DNA of 32,533 nucleotides from Pseudomonadota bacterium. GTDB taxonomy: Bacteria > Desulfobacterota > Desulfobaccia > Desulfobaccales > 0-14-0-80-60-11. Each line of letters opens with the position of its first letter. The first letter of the stretch is position 1. The stretch is taken from contig JAHIKF010000263.1 in NCBI GenBank assembly GCA_018897875.1, positions 1 through 32,533 of the forward strand, in the 5' to 3' direction. Positions 15,055 to 24,042 of this stretch are shown here, piece after piece. The position numbers were made by a program, and so were the translations under genes. The notes below the pieces were generated by a model. It saw only the letters and a list, made by a program, of their open reading frames with translations. It was not told the DNA's origin and searched no databases.

Positions 15055-15430
15055 GCCCTTTATCTCCACGAGTTATTAGATCAAGTCGATTTGCCTCAGC
15101 CCTTAGGGGCGCATTTAAAGGCACATATACCCTATCGCGTTCAACTGCCCCAAACAATAATGTAAATTCGCCTCTAGCAAAAGGCCCACGGCACAGCATG
15201 GGCCGTAGGGCTACTTTACCCTTCATTGGAATTTCCAAGATATGCCTTTGCCTTGGTTTCCCGCTTGTGGGCGTCAATAGTTTGGGAGCATCGTCTCCTG
15301 CTCTCTCTAATACATCAATTTTAAGGTCCAGCCGCGCACGCTGCTCTTCACTAAAAACCGAGGCCCACTCTTGCATCACATTTCTGTCACGAGAATCGAG
15401 AAAATCGAAGAGCAGGAAATGGTTATTCAT
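15008..15430 (-). CDS. RelE/HigB-like toxin
   Basis: The 140-residue protein resembles RelE-superfamily toxins of the HigB/Gp49-like type, which cleave mRNA on the ribosome. The strand order ILEIPMKGKVALRPMLCRGP, then EFTLLFGAVERDRVYVPLNA, then a helix APLRAEANRLDLI, fits that fold; specific catalytic residues cannot be assigned by eye. It is first in a three-gene overlapping operon ahead of an XRE regulator, the toxin-first order typical of higBA. A TATAAT box ends only 14 bases before the ATG and there is no visible ribosome site, so translation may start on a very short leader. The region is clearly richer in AT than the flanking glycolytic genes, a sign of transfer. Confidence 0.75.
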   Translation of the reverse strand: MNNHFLLFDFLDSRDRNVMQEWASVFSEEQRARLDLKIDVLERAGDDAPKLLTPTSGKPRQRHILEIPMKGKVALRPMLCRGPFARGEFTLLFGAVERDRVYVPLNAPLRAEANRLDLITRGDKGRENHKRFGKENKELV

Positions 15431-15444
15431 AATATCACAAATTT

Positions 15445-15496
15445 ATTATACATAACAAGAAACATAGCTTACCAACAATATATTAATTTTATTATA
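15445..15496 (-). promoter_or_regulatory. Promoter/operator region of the toxin cassette
   Basis: On the - strand a TATAAT -10 box lies at 15450-15445. The longer word TATAATAAATT there is nearly repeated as TATAATAAAATT at 15496-15485, about 46 bases upstream. Such repeats could be operators for the XRE protein or a second promoter. The -35 box is weak (TTGGTA at 19 bases). Confidence 0.45.
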
Positions 15497-15547
15497 TCCC
15501 ACAAAACCGGCTTGTGGCCGAGGTTAGGGGCCGGAGGAACCCAACCC

Positions 15548-16298
<751 letters not shown>

Positions 16299-16306
<8 letters not shown>

Positions 16307-17501
16307 CTTGATTCCTCTGGGCCCATTCCTCCAGGGCCAGGATGCCCGGCAACTTCTTGCCTTCCAACAGTTCAATGAAGGCGCCGCCGCCGGTGGAGAC
16401 ATAGGAAAATTTCTGGAAGTCCCCGGCCTTGTGCAAAGCCACGTCGGTGTCGCCGCCGCCCACGATGGTCAAGGCATAGGAATCCGCCACCTTCTGGACC
16501 ATGGCCATGGTGCCCCGGCTGAAGGCGTCATATTCGAAGGCCCCCATGGGCCCGTTCCAGACAATGGTTTTGGCGTTTTGCAGGGCCTCGCCGAAGAGCA
16601 TCACCGTTGCCGGCCCGATGTCGGCGATGAGCCATTCCTTGGGCACTTCCTGCACCGGGATGATCTTGGTTTCGGCCTGCTTGTCCAGCCGGTCGGCCAC
16701 CACGCAGTCCACCGGCAGATAGAATTTGACGTTCCGCCGCAAGGCCTCGGCCATGGTCTCCTTGGCGGCCTCCAGCAGGCTGTCTTCCACCAGGGATTTG
16801 CCCACTTCATACCCCATGACCTTGAGAAAGGTGTTGGCCATGGCACCGCCGATGATCATCTTGTCCACGTGGTGCAAGAGATTCTTCAGGGCCGTGAGTT
16901 TGCCGGAGATCTTGGCGCCGCCAACGATGGCCACCAGGGGCCGGGCCGGGTCTTCCATGGCCCGGTGAAAGTAATGCACCTCATCCCGCATCAGAAAACC
17001 CCCGACGCAGACGGGGGCGAAATGGGTGACCGCTTCCACCGAGGCATGGGCCCGGTGGGCCACCGCGAAGGCGTCGTCCACGTAGACGTCGATGCCTTTT
17101 ATTAATTCCCGGGCAAAATCCTGGTCGTTTTTCTCTTCCTCGGGGTGAAAGCGCAGGTTTTCCAGGAGGAGCACATCGCCGGGCTTCATTTCGGCCTTGG
17201 CCTGCTCCACTTCCGGGCCGATGCAATCCGGCGCCAGCTTGACATTCTTGTGCAACCGGTACGCCAGCCGCCGGGCCACCGGTGCCAGGGAGAAGGCTTC
17301 CACCCGCTGGCCTTCGGGCCTTCCTAAATGAGACGCCAGGACAACCTTGGCATCGCCTTCCAAACAATAATTGATGGTGGGCAAAACGGCCCGGATGCGG
17401 GTGTCGTCGGTAATATTGCGGTTCTGATCCAGAGGGACGTTGAAATCCACCCGGATGAAAAGGGTCTTCCCTTTGATATCAATCTCATCAAGATATTTCA
17501 C
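16299..17501 (-). CDS. pgk: Phosphoglycerate kinase
   Basis: Pgk transfers the acyl-phosphate of 1,3-bisphosphoglycerate to ADP. The 400-residue protein shows the expected start LFIRVDFNVPLDQNR, the triose-binding VVLASHLGRPEG near 54-65, LLLENLRFHPEEEKND near 110, the hinge-side IVGGAKISGKL near 200, and the nucleotide-binding end IVGGGDTDVALHKAGD with VSTGGGAFIELLEGK near 380. All key segments are complete. It begins 23 bases after the gap stop and overlaps tpiA, so gap, pgk and tpiA form one operon. Confidence 0.97.
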
Positions 17502-17524
17502 AGGCAGCTCCTATTGCTTGCAGA

Positions 17525-18532
17525 TTAAACCACGTGGCGGCCGATGTACGACGCCAGGTCCAGCATCCGGTTGGCAAAACCCATCTCGTTATCATACCAC
17601 GCCATCACCTTGACCAGGGTCCCGCCCAGGACGTTGGTGAGTTCGGCATCCACCACGGCGGAAAAGCCGGAGCCGTTATAATCCGTGGATACCAGGGGCT
17701 CGAAGGACACGGCCAAGACCCCTGCCAAAAACCCGGCCGCGGCCTCAACGAAGACCTGGTTTACCTCCTCCCTGGAGGTGGGCCGGGTCACCGTGGCCAC
17801 CAGGTCCACCAGGGACACGTTGGGCGTGGGAACCCGGACGGAGAGACCGTCCAGCCGGCCGGTCAATTCCGGCATCACCTCGGTGACTGCCCGGGCGGCG
17901 CCGGTGGAGGTGGGAATCATGGACAGGCAGGCGGCCCGGGCCCGTCTATAATCGCTGTGGGAGCCGTCCAGGAGGCGCTGATCCATAGTATAAGAATGAC
18001 AGGTGGTCATCAGGCCGTACTCGAGGCCGAAGGCATCATACAGTACTTTTACCACCGGCGCCAGACAGTTGGTGGTGCAGGAGGCGTTGGAGATGATCCG
18101 GTGGCGGGCCGGATCGAAGTCCCGGTGGTTGACCCCATAGACAAAGGTAGCGTCGAGCTTTTTCCCGGGGGCGCCCAGAATGACTCGTTGCGCCCCGGCC
18201 TTGAGATGCCCTTCATTGGAAGCCCGGTCCCGAAAGGCGCCGGTGGATTCCAGGACGATATCCACCCCCAACTCCTTCCAGGGGAGGCCTTCCGGGTCCA
18301 GAACCCGGGTGACCAGTACTTCCCGGCTGTTAATGATGAGGTTTTCCCCGTGGGCGGCCACAGTGCCCGGAAACCGGCCGTGGACCGAATCATATTTAAA
18401 TAGATGAATATCCCTGGCGATATCGGCCCGGGAGTTGATGGCCACCAATTCCAGATCCTTATCGGTGGTAGCCAGGAGCCGGGTGAGGCACCGGCCGATA
18501 CGCCCGAAGCCATTGATAGCTACTCTGATCAC
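17525..18532 (-). CDS. gap: Glyceraldehyde-3-phosphate dehydrogenase, type I
   Basis: The enzyme oxidises and phosphorylates glyceraldehyde 3-phosphate. The 335-residue protein has the Rossmann start VAINGFGRIGRCLTRLL, the active-site SNASCTTNCLAPVVKVL with the catalytic Cys, and the later HSYTMDQRLLDG and WYDNEMGFANRMLDLA segments. The start is GTG with GGGGGAG seven bases upstream. After the second beta strand the sequence reads VAINSRAD. The Asp that usually selects NAD is replaced by Ser, followed by Arg, a pattern associated with NADP acceptance. First gene of the glycolytic operon, with a plausible promoter about 70 bases upstream. Confidence 0.96.
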   Translation of the reverse strand: MIRVAINGFGRIGRCLTRLLATTDKDLELVAINSRADIARDIHLFKYDSVHGRFPGTVAAHGENLIINSREVLVTRVLDPEGLPWKELGVDIVLESTGAFRDRASNEGHLKAGAQRVILGAPGKKLDATFVYGVNHRDFDPARHRIISNASCTTNCLAPVVKVLYDAFGLEYGLMTTCHSYTMDQRLLDGSHSDYRRARAACLSMIPTSTGAARAVTEVMPELTGRLDGLSVRVPTPNVSLVDLVATVTRPTSREEVNQVFVEAAAGFLAGVLAVSFEPLVSTDYNGSGFSAVVDAELTNVLGGTLVKVMAWYDNEMGFANRMLDLASYIGRHVV

Positions 18533-18867
18533 TGCTCCCCCTCCATTGCCAAATACTCTGGCCGATAACGGGCCTGAACGCTTACTAATCCTGGCTTAAT
18601 GTTAATCAGAGTTGTTCGGGCCGTCAATGATTTTATCCTTTCGGCAAGTTTTTCCGACAAGAGCCTCAGGGGAGGTGTGAGGCGACGCATGCCGTGCCAC
18701 TTTTTTGTGCAGAGAGGCGACTCTGGGAAAGGCCGCACCCTGTCTGCAGTCTTGTCCACATCCCGCCCCGGTTTCGGTCTGGCGCTCATGGAAGCGATGG
18801 CTTTCGCTCTTGCTTTTTTACGGTTTTTCCTTTAGTTATTTATTTTAACTTTTTATCGGGATGCCAC
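18533..18867. other. Divergent intergenic region between gap and mlaE
   Basis: This 335-base stretch holds the leader of gap and the upstream region of mlaE. Apart from the gap promoter nothing can be named firmly. Short open frames that read into mlaE from 18694 are not supported, since MlaE normally starts at the Met encoded at 18868. An AT-rich track at 18810-18855 may contain the mla promoter. Confidence 0.5.
18599..18627 (-). promoter_or_regulatory. Candidate promoter of the gap-pgk-tpiA operon
   Basis: On the - strand TTGACG (18627-18622) and TAACAT (18604-18599) are 17 bases apart, about 67 bases before the gap start codon. The -10 box matches consensus at four of six bases. Confidence 0.5.
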
Positions 18868-19638
18868 ATGGCCAACCTCGTCCGTCAGTTGGGACAACGC
18901 TCGTTAAATTTCGTCAGAGAAGCCGGGGGCATGATAATCTTCCTCCTGGAGGGTCTGGGCCTGGCCTTGGTGCCGCCCTTCCGGCCCCGCCGGCTCCTGC
19001 AGGAAATTTATCAAATCGGGGTCAAATCCACCCTGATCGTTATGCTCACCGGCGCCTTTACGGGCATGGTCATGGCCCTGCAGGGCTTCTACACCCTGAA
19101 ACAGTACGGTTCCGAAGGGGCCCTGGGTTCGGCGGTAGCCTTGAGCCTGATCCGGGAGATGGGACCGGTGCTCACCGGCATCATGGTCTCGGCCCGGGCC
19201 GGGTCCGCAGTCACCGCCGAAATCGGCATCATGCGGATCACCGAGCAGTTGGACGCCATGGACACCATGGCCGTCAACCCCATCCAATATGTGGTGATGC
19301 CCAAACTGCTGGCCGGGGTCATCGCGGTGCCTTTTCTCACCGCCATCTTCGACGTGGTGGGTATCCTGGGCGGCTATCTCGTCGGCGTGATCCTCCTGGG
19401 GGTCAGCTCCGGCTCCTATTTCTCCAGCATGGTCCGGAGCGTCGTGCCCCTGGATGTTTACGGCGGCATCGTCAAATCCCTGGTGTTCGGCCTCACCATC
19501 ATACTGGTGGCCTGCTACAAGGGCTACTACACCCAACACGGGGCCGAGGGTGTGAGCAAAGCCACCAACCAGACCGTAGTCTTGTCCGCGGTGCTGATCC
19601 TGGCGTGGGACTATGTTCTCACCTCATTTTTTATGTAA
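18868..19638 (+). CDS. mlaE: Phospholipid transport permease MlaE
   Basis: MlaE is the inner-membrane permease of the Mla/Ttg2 ABC system, which moves phospholipids between inner and outer membranes. The 256-residue product has five hydrophobic segments and the family-typical FTGMVMALQGFYTLKQYGSE, then SLIREMGPVLTGIMVSARAG and AEIGIMRITEQLDAMDTMAV. The start at 18868 (MANLVRQLGQ) gives the usual length of about 260 residues; the longer frame from 18694 would add 58 non-membrane residues. A GGGAT sequence lies just upstream. It is followed after three bases by the ATPase gene, so the two are cotranslated. Confidence 0.93.
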   Translation: MANLVRQLGQRSLNFVREAGGMIIFLLEGLGLALVPPFRPRRLLQEIYQIGVKSTLIVMLTGAFTGMVMALQGFYTLKQYGSEGALGSAVALSLIREMGPVLTGIMVSARAGSAVTAEIGIMRITEQLDAMDTMAVNPIQYVVMPKLLAGVIAVPFLTAIFDVVGILGGYLVGVILLGVSSGSYFSSMVRSVVPLDVYGGIVKSLVFGLTIILVACYKGYYTQHGAEGVSKATNQTVVLSAVLILAWDYVLTSFFM

Positions 19639-19641
19639 ACC

Positions 19642-20385
19642 ATGATAAAAATCGTCAACCTGACCAAATCCTTTGCCGGCCACAAGGTCTTGGACGGCAT
19701 CAACTTGGAGATGCCCACCGGCCAGATTACGGTGGTTATCGGCAAGAGCGGGGTGGGCAAAAGCGTGCTCCTGAAACATATTATCGGCCTGTTGAAACCC
19801 GACTCCGGCCAGATTTTCGTCGACGGCCAGGATATGTCACTGCTGAAAGGCCGCCAGCTGCGGCAATTCAAACGGCGTTTCGGCGTGCTGTTTCAGGGCG
19901 GGGCCCTGTTCGACTCCCTGAATGTGTTTGAAAATATCGCCTTCCCGCTACGGGAAAAAACCCGGCTCACCGAAGCCGAAATCGCCAAACGGGTTCGGGA
20001 ACGCCTGGTCCAGATGTCCCTTACGTCCGAGGTGGAAACCAAGTTTCCCGACGAACTGAGCGGTGGCATGAAAAAGCGGGTAGCCCTGGCCCGGGCCATG
20101 ATTCAGGAGCCGGAGATCATGTTCTATGATGAGCCGGTTACCGGGCTGGACCCGCCCATGACCAACACCGTCTTTCATCTGATCACCAAGACCCATCAGG
20201 AGAGCGGCTATACGGCTTTAATGGTGAGTCACGACCTTCCCGAGGTCTTTAGCGTGGCCCACCAGGTGGCCATGCTCCACAAGGGCCGCATCATTGCGGC
20301 GGGCACCTCCGAGGAGATTCAAAACCATCCTGACCCGATGGTCCAGAGTTTCATCCGGGGAGAAGTCGATTTTCTGGAGGGCTAA
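19642..20385 (+). CDS. mlaF: Phospholipid transport ATP-binding protein MlaF
   Basis: This ABC ATPase drives the MlaE permease. The 247-residue protein has Walker A GKSGVGKSVLLK at about residues 34-45, a Q-loop near FQGGALFDSLNVFEN, the signature LSGGMKKRVALARAM near 140, and Walker B IMFYDEPVTGLDP near 160, followed by the switch His in MVSHDLPEVF. All catalytic motifs are intact. It lies three bases after mlaE and eight before mlaD. No MlaB-type STAS gene is present in the operon. Confidence 0.95.
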   Translation: MIKIVNLTKSFAGHKVLDGINLEMPTGQITVVIGKSGVGKSVLLKHIIGLLKPDSGQIFVDGQDMSLLKGRQLRQFKRRFGVLFQGGALFDSLNVFENIAFPLREKTRLTEAEIAKRVRERLVQMSLTSEVETKFPDELSGGMKKRVALARAMIQEPEIMFYDEPVTGLDPPMTNTVFHLITKTHQESGYTALMVSHDLPEVFSVAHQVAMLHKGRIIAAGTSEEIQNHPDPMVQSFIRGEVDFLEG

Positions 20386-20393
20386 ACAATCTT

Positions 20394-20834
20394 ATGAAAC
20401 GAGCCAATCTGGAGCTGAGCGTGGGTTTCTTCGTCCTGATAGGCCTGCTTTGCCTGGCTTATCTGGCAATTAATCTGGGCAAGATAGAGATTTACGGCGA
20501 GGGCTACCAGATCTATGCCAACTTCGACAATGCCTCCGGCCTCAAGACCGGGGCCACGGTGGAAGTAGCCGGGGTGGAAGTGGGCCGGGTGGTATCCATC
20601 CAGATCACCCCTTTGAATCAGGCCCGGGTTGGTTTGAAGATGCAGACCGGACTCAAGATTCAAGACGATGCCATCGCCTCCATCCGCACTAAAGGGATCA
20701 TCGGGGATAAATTTATCAAGTTGTCTTCGGGCGCCTCGGAAAAGCTCATCCCTCCGGGTGGCACCATCATCAACACCGAATCCGGCATCGATCTGGAAGA
20801 ACTGCTCGGCACTTACATTCACGGCAAGGTATGA
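20394..20834 (+). CDS. mlaD: MCE-domain phospholipid-binding protein MlaD
   Basis: MlaD is the substrate-binding ring subunit anchored in the inner membrane and facing the periplasm. The 146-residue product has one N-terminal helix (VGFFVLIGLLCLAYLAINLG, about 11-30). A single MCE domain follows with YANFDNASGLKTGATVEVAG, VEVGRVVSI and IRTKGIIGDKFIKLSSG. It ends soon after the domain, shorter than the E. coli protein of 183 residues. Third gene of the mlaEFD operon. Confidence 0.92.
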   Translation: MKRANLELSVGFFVLIGLLCLAYLAINLGKIEIYGEGYQIYANFDNASGLKTGATVEVAGVEVGRVVSIQITPLNQARVGLKMQTGLKIQDDAIASIRTKGIIGDKFIKLSSGASEKLIPPGGTIINTESGIDLEELLGTYIHGKV

Positions 20835-20890
20835 GGCGGGATCACTATCGGGTCAGGGATGGGCGGAACACCTTCCGGTTGGTGCAGGGG

Positions 20891-20919
20891 GTAGAGGCGG
20901 GTTTCAAACCCGCCCCTAC
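20891..20919. repeat. REP-like palindrome between mlaD and mlaC
   Basis: GTAGAGGCGGGTTT pairs with AAACCCGCCCCTAC with one mismatch. A related palindrome occurs at 23210-23237. The 259-base gap it sits in contains no gene. Confidence 0.6.
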
Positions 20920-21093
20920 AAAGCGCACATGGTATTAGCGCCCTTTAACTTGTCGGTTTCTGGTATTATATTGAATGAGGATTGAATCCCCTCTGGGAAG
21001 CTGAGGCGGTCACCTGCCTGATTCGGCTTGGCGAAGCGGGAGAGTAATACCGGCAGCCAGGCTGCCAGCCCTGAGGGCATAAGGAGTTATCTC

Positions 21094-21699
21094 ATGATAG
21101 GCTTGTTGATACGAAGCGCGATTTTTGGGTTAACCCTTCAGCTGCTGGTGGGAGCTGCCGGGGCCTGGGCGGGGCCTCCCACGGACATTGCCAGGCAAGT
21201 CATCGAAAAGGCCTTGGATATACTTAACAACCCCGCCTACCAGGGGGAGGAGCGCCGCCAGAAGGTCAAGGACATCGTCGACCCATACTTCGATTACCAG
21301 GAAATGGCCAAGCGGTCCCTGGGCCCCGCCTGGGGCAAACTCAACGCCGGCCAGCGGCATGAGTTCGTGGCTCTGTTCTCCCAACTGCTGGAGGCCTCCT
21401 ACTCCGATAAGATCGAGAAGTACGCCCAACGGGTGAAAATTGACTACACCGGCGAGATTCTCAGCGGCGATTACGCCGAAGTGCGCACCGTGGTGGTGAA
21501 GGCCAATGACCGGATCCCCTTGAATTACCGCCTCCTCCAGAAAGGGGGCACCTGGATGGTCTACGATGTGGTGATCGAGGGCGTCAGCCTGGTGAGCAAC
21601 TACCGGTCTCAGTTCAGTCGGATTATCCATGAGTCGGGCTACGCCGAACTGGTAAAGCGCCTCCAGACCAAGGTGTCCGAATTAACCCGCACCGGATGA
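21094..21699 (+). CDS. mlaC: MlaC-type periplasmic phospholipid-binding protein
   Basis: MlaC shuttles phospholipids through the periplasm between the outer membrane and the MlaFED complex. The 201-residue product starts with a signal peptide (MIGLLIRSAIFGLTLQLLVG, ending around AWAGPP at residue 28). It then has the family pattern KVKDIVDPYFDYQEMAKRSL, RHEFVALFSQLLEASYSDKI and GTWMVYDVVIEGVSLVSNYR. ATG 21094 was chosen because AAGGAG lies seven bases upstream and it gives a clean signal peptide; the frame is open back to a TTG at 21028. It is separated from mlaD by 259 bases that include a palindrome, so it may have its own promoter. Confidence 0.9.
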   Translation: MIGLLIRSAIFGLTLQLLVGAAGAWAGPPTDIARQVIEKALDILNNPAYQGEERRQKVKDIVDPYFDYQEMAKRSLGPAWGKLNAGQRHEFVALFSQLLEASYSDKIEKYAQRVKIDYTGEILSGDYAEVRTVVVKANDRIPLNYRLLQKGGTWMVYDVVIEGVSLVSNYRSQFSRIIHESGYAELVKRLQTKVSELTRTG

Positions 21700-21846
21700 G
21701 GAATATTCTTGCCCGGAAAAGCAGAGACGGGTCCCAGTCGTCATCCCGGACGTTTGCCGTCGGTTCCGGAGCCGGAGCCTGACCTGCGCGGCGGGACCCG
21801 GCTACGGCGCCTTCTTCACCCTGGCCAGCGGTAAACCTTGCCCCCC

Positions 21847-23088
21847 ATGAATCCCGAACCGGTCCCCACTCCCCGTTATGCCGTCCTGCTGTTGATCTGC
21901 TGCGGGGTGGTCCTCGGGTGCTACTTCGGCACCTACATGCGTTTCCCGGTGGTGCCGCTCTACGCCCAATCATTGGGCGCTGATACGGTTATGGTGGGCC
22001 TGATCAACGCCGCCTTCCTGCTGTCCGCCGGGGCCCTGTCCCTGCCCTTGGGTCTGGTCGTCCACCGCCTGGGCATGAAGCTGCTGGCCGGGGTGGGACT
22101 GCTGATCCTGGGCGCATCTTCCTTTCTCCTGGCCGTCAGTTCTACGCCGCACCAGCTCCTCTGGATCTACCTGTTTTCCGGCGCCGGACTGGCCGCCTTC
22201 GGCCCCACCACCATGTCATACGTGGCCGGCATCTCGCCGCCCACCCACCTGGGCCGGTCCTATGGCTGGTACACCACGGCGCTCTATGTCGGCATGGGCC
22301 TGGGGCCGGCAGCCGGTGGCTTCGTGGCCGAGGCCTGGGGCTTTACCCCGGTGTTTATCCTGTCGGGGCTCAGTATCTTCGTGACCTTCTGGATCATGTT
22401 CTTTTTTCTGCCCCGAGCCCGCCACGTCATGCCCGCGAGCCCCAGCCAACCCGCCATGGGGAAAGCCGTCATCCGGGAAGTCGGCAAAAACCTGCCGTTG
22501 TTGGGCACCTGGCTGGCCACCGCCGCGGGCTGCTTCGGGGTGGGCGTCTTCATCACCTACCTGCCCCTGCATGCCCACGCGCAGGGGCTGACCTATGGGC
22601 AGATCGGCCTGGTCTTTGCCGTCCAGGGCTTGATGAACGCCGTCTCCCGCCTCCCCTTCGGACACCTGAGCGACCGGGTGAAACACCGCACCCTCCTGGT
22701 GGTCTGGGGGCTTCTCGGGGTGGCGGCCTCTCTGGCCGGGTACGGGCTCTCCCGCCAGCCGCTGCATTTCATCCTTAGCGCCGTGGCCATGGGAATCAGC
22801 ATGGGCCTGGCCTTCACGTCGGTGGCGGCCCTCTGCGTCGAAACCGTCCCCCCCGACCACCGCGCCATCGCCATGGGCGGCTATAACTCCGCCATCTACC
22901 TGGGCATGATGGTCAGCGCCGCCGGCCTGGGGCCCATCATCGCCCTCATCGGCTATAAGGACGGCTTTCTCCTGACCACACTCATCACCGTCCTGATTAC
23001 CGGGGTCGCCTTTCTCCTCATGAAAAACTTCTCTCCACCCCCAATCGGCCCGCCGGCCGCAGTCTCGCACCCCGGGGCGCAAGGGTGA
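21847..23088 (+). CDS. Major facilitator superfamily transporter
   Basis: The 413-residue membrane protein has about 12 hydrophobic segments in two halves. The start LLICCGVVLGCYFGTYMRF and the loop GHLSDRVKHRTLL between the first two helices of the second half (MFS motif A type) support the family. The substrate is unknown; the overall look is of a drug or metabolite exporter. It lies between two mlaC-like genes on the same strand, which raises the possibility of a role in lipid or envelope homeostasis, but this is only context. Start ATG 21847; the TTG nine bases earlier is less likely. No strong ribosome site is visible. Confidence 0.85.
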   Translation: MNPEPVPTPRYAVLLLICCGVVLGCYFGTYMRFPVVPLYAQSLGADTVMVGLINAAFLLSAGALSLPLGLVVHRLGMKLLAGVGLLILGASSFLLAVSSTPHQLLWIYLFSGAGLAAFGPTTMSYVAGISPPTHLGRSYGWYTTALYVGMGLGPAAGGFVAEAWGFTPVFILSGLSIFVTFWIMFFFLPRARHVMPASPSQPAMGKAVIREVGKNLPLLGTWLATAAGCFGVGVFITYLPLHAHAQGLTYGQIGLVFAVQGLMNAVSRLPFGHLSDRVKHRTLLVVWGLLGVAASLAGYGLSRQPLHFILSAVAMGISMGLAFTSVAALCVETVPPDHRAIAMGGYNSAIYLGMMVSAAGLGPIIALIGYKDGFLLTTLITVLITGVAFLLMKNFSPPPIGPPAAVSHPGAQG

Positions 23089-23412
23089 TCCCCAAGCCTC
23101 CCTCGATACCTCGTCCGGTCAACATATGCGGGTGAATTTTTCCGGTGATTCAAGTATAATTTCAGCTATTAATGGGAGCACTAAATTGATTGCACCAAAC
23201 GTTGCTGTTGTAGGGGCGGTTCGCGCACCGCCCCTACGGCCACGCAATTTCTTTTATGCTCCGAGTAATAACTGGATGGGGGCTGGGTTTCCAGGTCCTT
23301 TCCTCTGAGGTGTAGGGAAAACGCAGGACCGGGTCCCTCCTGAAGCCGCCGTGAGGAGTTCGGTTACGGTGAGGCAGCCGGCCTGGGTGCCTGGAAGAGA
23401 GAGGAACCACGT
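23089..23412. other. Intergenic region upstream of the second mlaC-like gene
   Basis: This 324-base gap contains the GTAGGGGCGG palindrome at 23210-23237 and the leader of the next gene. Short open frames here look spurious. No convincing promoter boxes or structured RNA were identified. Confidence 0.5.
23210..23237. repeat. REP-like palindrome
   Basis: GTAGGGGCGG (23210-23219) pairs perfectly with CCGCCCCTAC (23228-23237) around the loop TTCGCGCA. It is the same type as the palindrome at 20891-20919. Confidence 0.65.
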
Positions 23413-24042
23413 ATGTCCAAAAACGAGGGGCGGGGAAGTTATGGGTTGCGAGTTTTCCTCCTGACCCTGGCCTTAAGCCTCATTATGGGAGGGTCCGCGG
23501 CCCTGGCCGCCGGCCCCGCGGATGAAGTAAAAAGCCTGATTAATGAAGTGCAGGCCATTCTCGACAATCCGGCCCTCCAGGCGCCGGACCAGCGGGCCCG
23601 GAAGGTCGACCTGGTGGAGCAGGCCGCGGCCCGCCATTTCAACTATCGGGAAATGGCCAAACGGTGCCTGGGGGAAACCTGGGATACCCTGAACCAGGGC
23701 CAGCAAGACGAGTTCGTGAAGAATTTCAGCGGCCTCTTGAAGGCCTCCTTTGCCTGCCGCCTGGACGAATTCACCAAGGCCGGGGTGACCTACCAGCCGG
23801 AAATCCTCAAACCTGATCACGCCGAGGTGCCCATCGTCATTCTACGCCCCAACGACAAGATTCCCGTCAGCTTTCGGATGCTCAAGGAGCCCCAGGGCTG
23901 GATGATTTACGATCTGCTGATCGAAGGGGTTAGCCTGGCGGACAACTACCGGGGCCAGTTCGCCCGCATCATTCAGGGGGGGTCGTTCCAAGACCTGCTC
24001 AAAGTCCTCCAGGCCAGGATGGCCGAGGAGTGCAAGCCGTAA
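23413..24042 (+). CDS. Second MlaC-type periplasmic protein
   Basis: The 209-residue protein is a paralogue of the MlaC at 21094. It has a longer signal peptide (RVFLLTLALSLIMGGSAALA, about 13-32) and the same order of motifs: ARHFNYREMAKRCLGETWDT, QDEFVKNFSGLLKASFACRL and GWMIYDLLIEGVSLADNYRG. Roughly half the positions look shared with the first copy. GAGAGAGGAA lies upstream of the ATG. Two MlaC proteins could serve different lipid cargos or different outer-membrane partners; this is inference. Confidence 0.88.
   Translation: MSKNEGRGSYGLRVFLLTLALSLIMGGSAALAAGPADEVKSLINEVQAILDNPALQAPDQRARKVDLVEQAAARHFNYREMAKRCLGETWDTLNQGQQDEFVKNFSGLLKASFACRLDEFTKAGVTYQPEILKPDHAEVPIVILRPNDKIPVSFRMLKEPQGWMIYDLLIEGVSLADNYRGQFARIIQGGSFQDLLKVLQARMAEECKP

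Noticed and set aside
18861..19931. 356-codon + strand frame overlapping mlaE and mlaF
   Set aside because: Alternate frame of two well-recognised genes; His/Arg/Gly-rich shadow protein.
20990..21090. Possible riboswitch upstream of mlaC
   Set aside because: I looked for cobalamin, GEMM and other conserved cores here and found none that fit; only a ribosome site before the mlaC ATG is clear.
22216..23082. 288-codon - strand frame across the MFS gene
   Set aside because: Antisense shadow with low-complexity Gly/His/Asp content.
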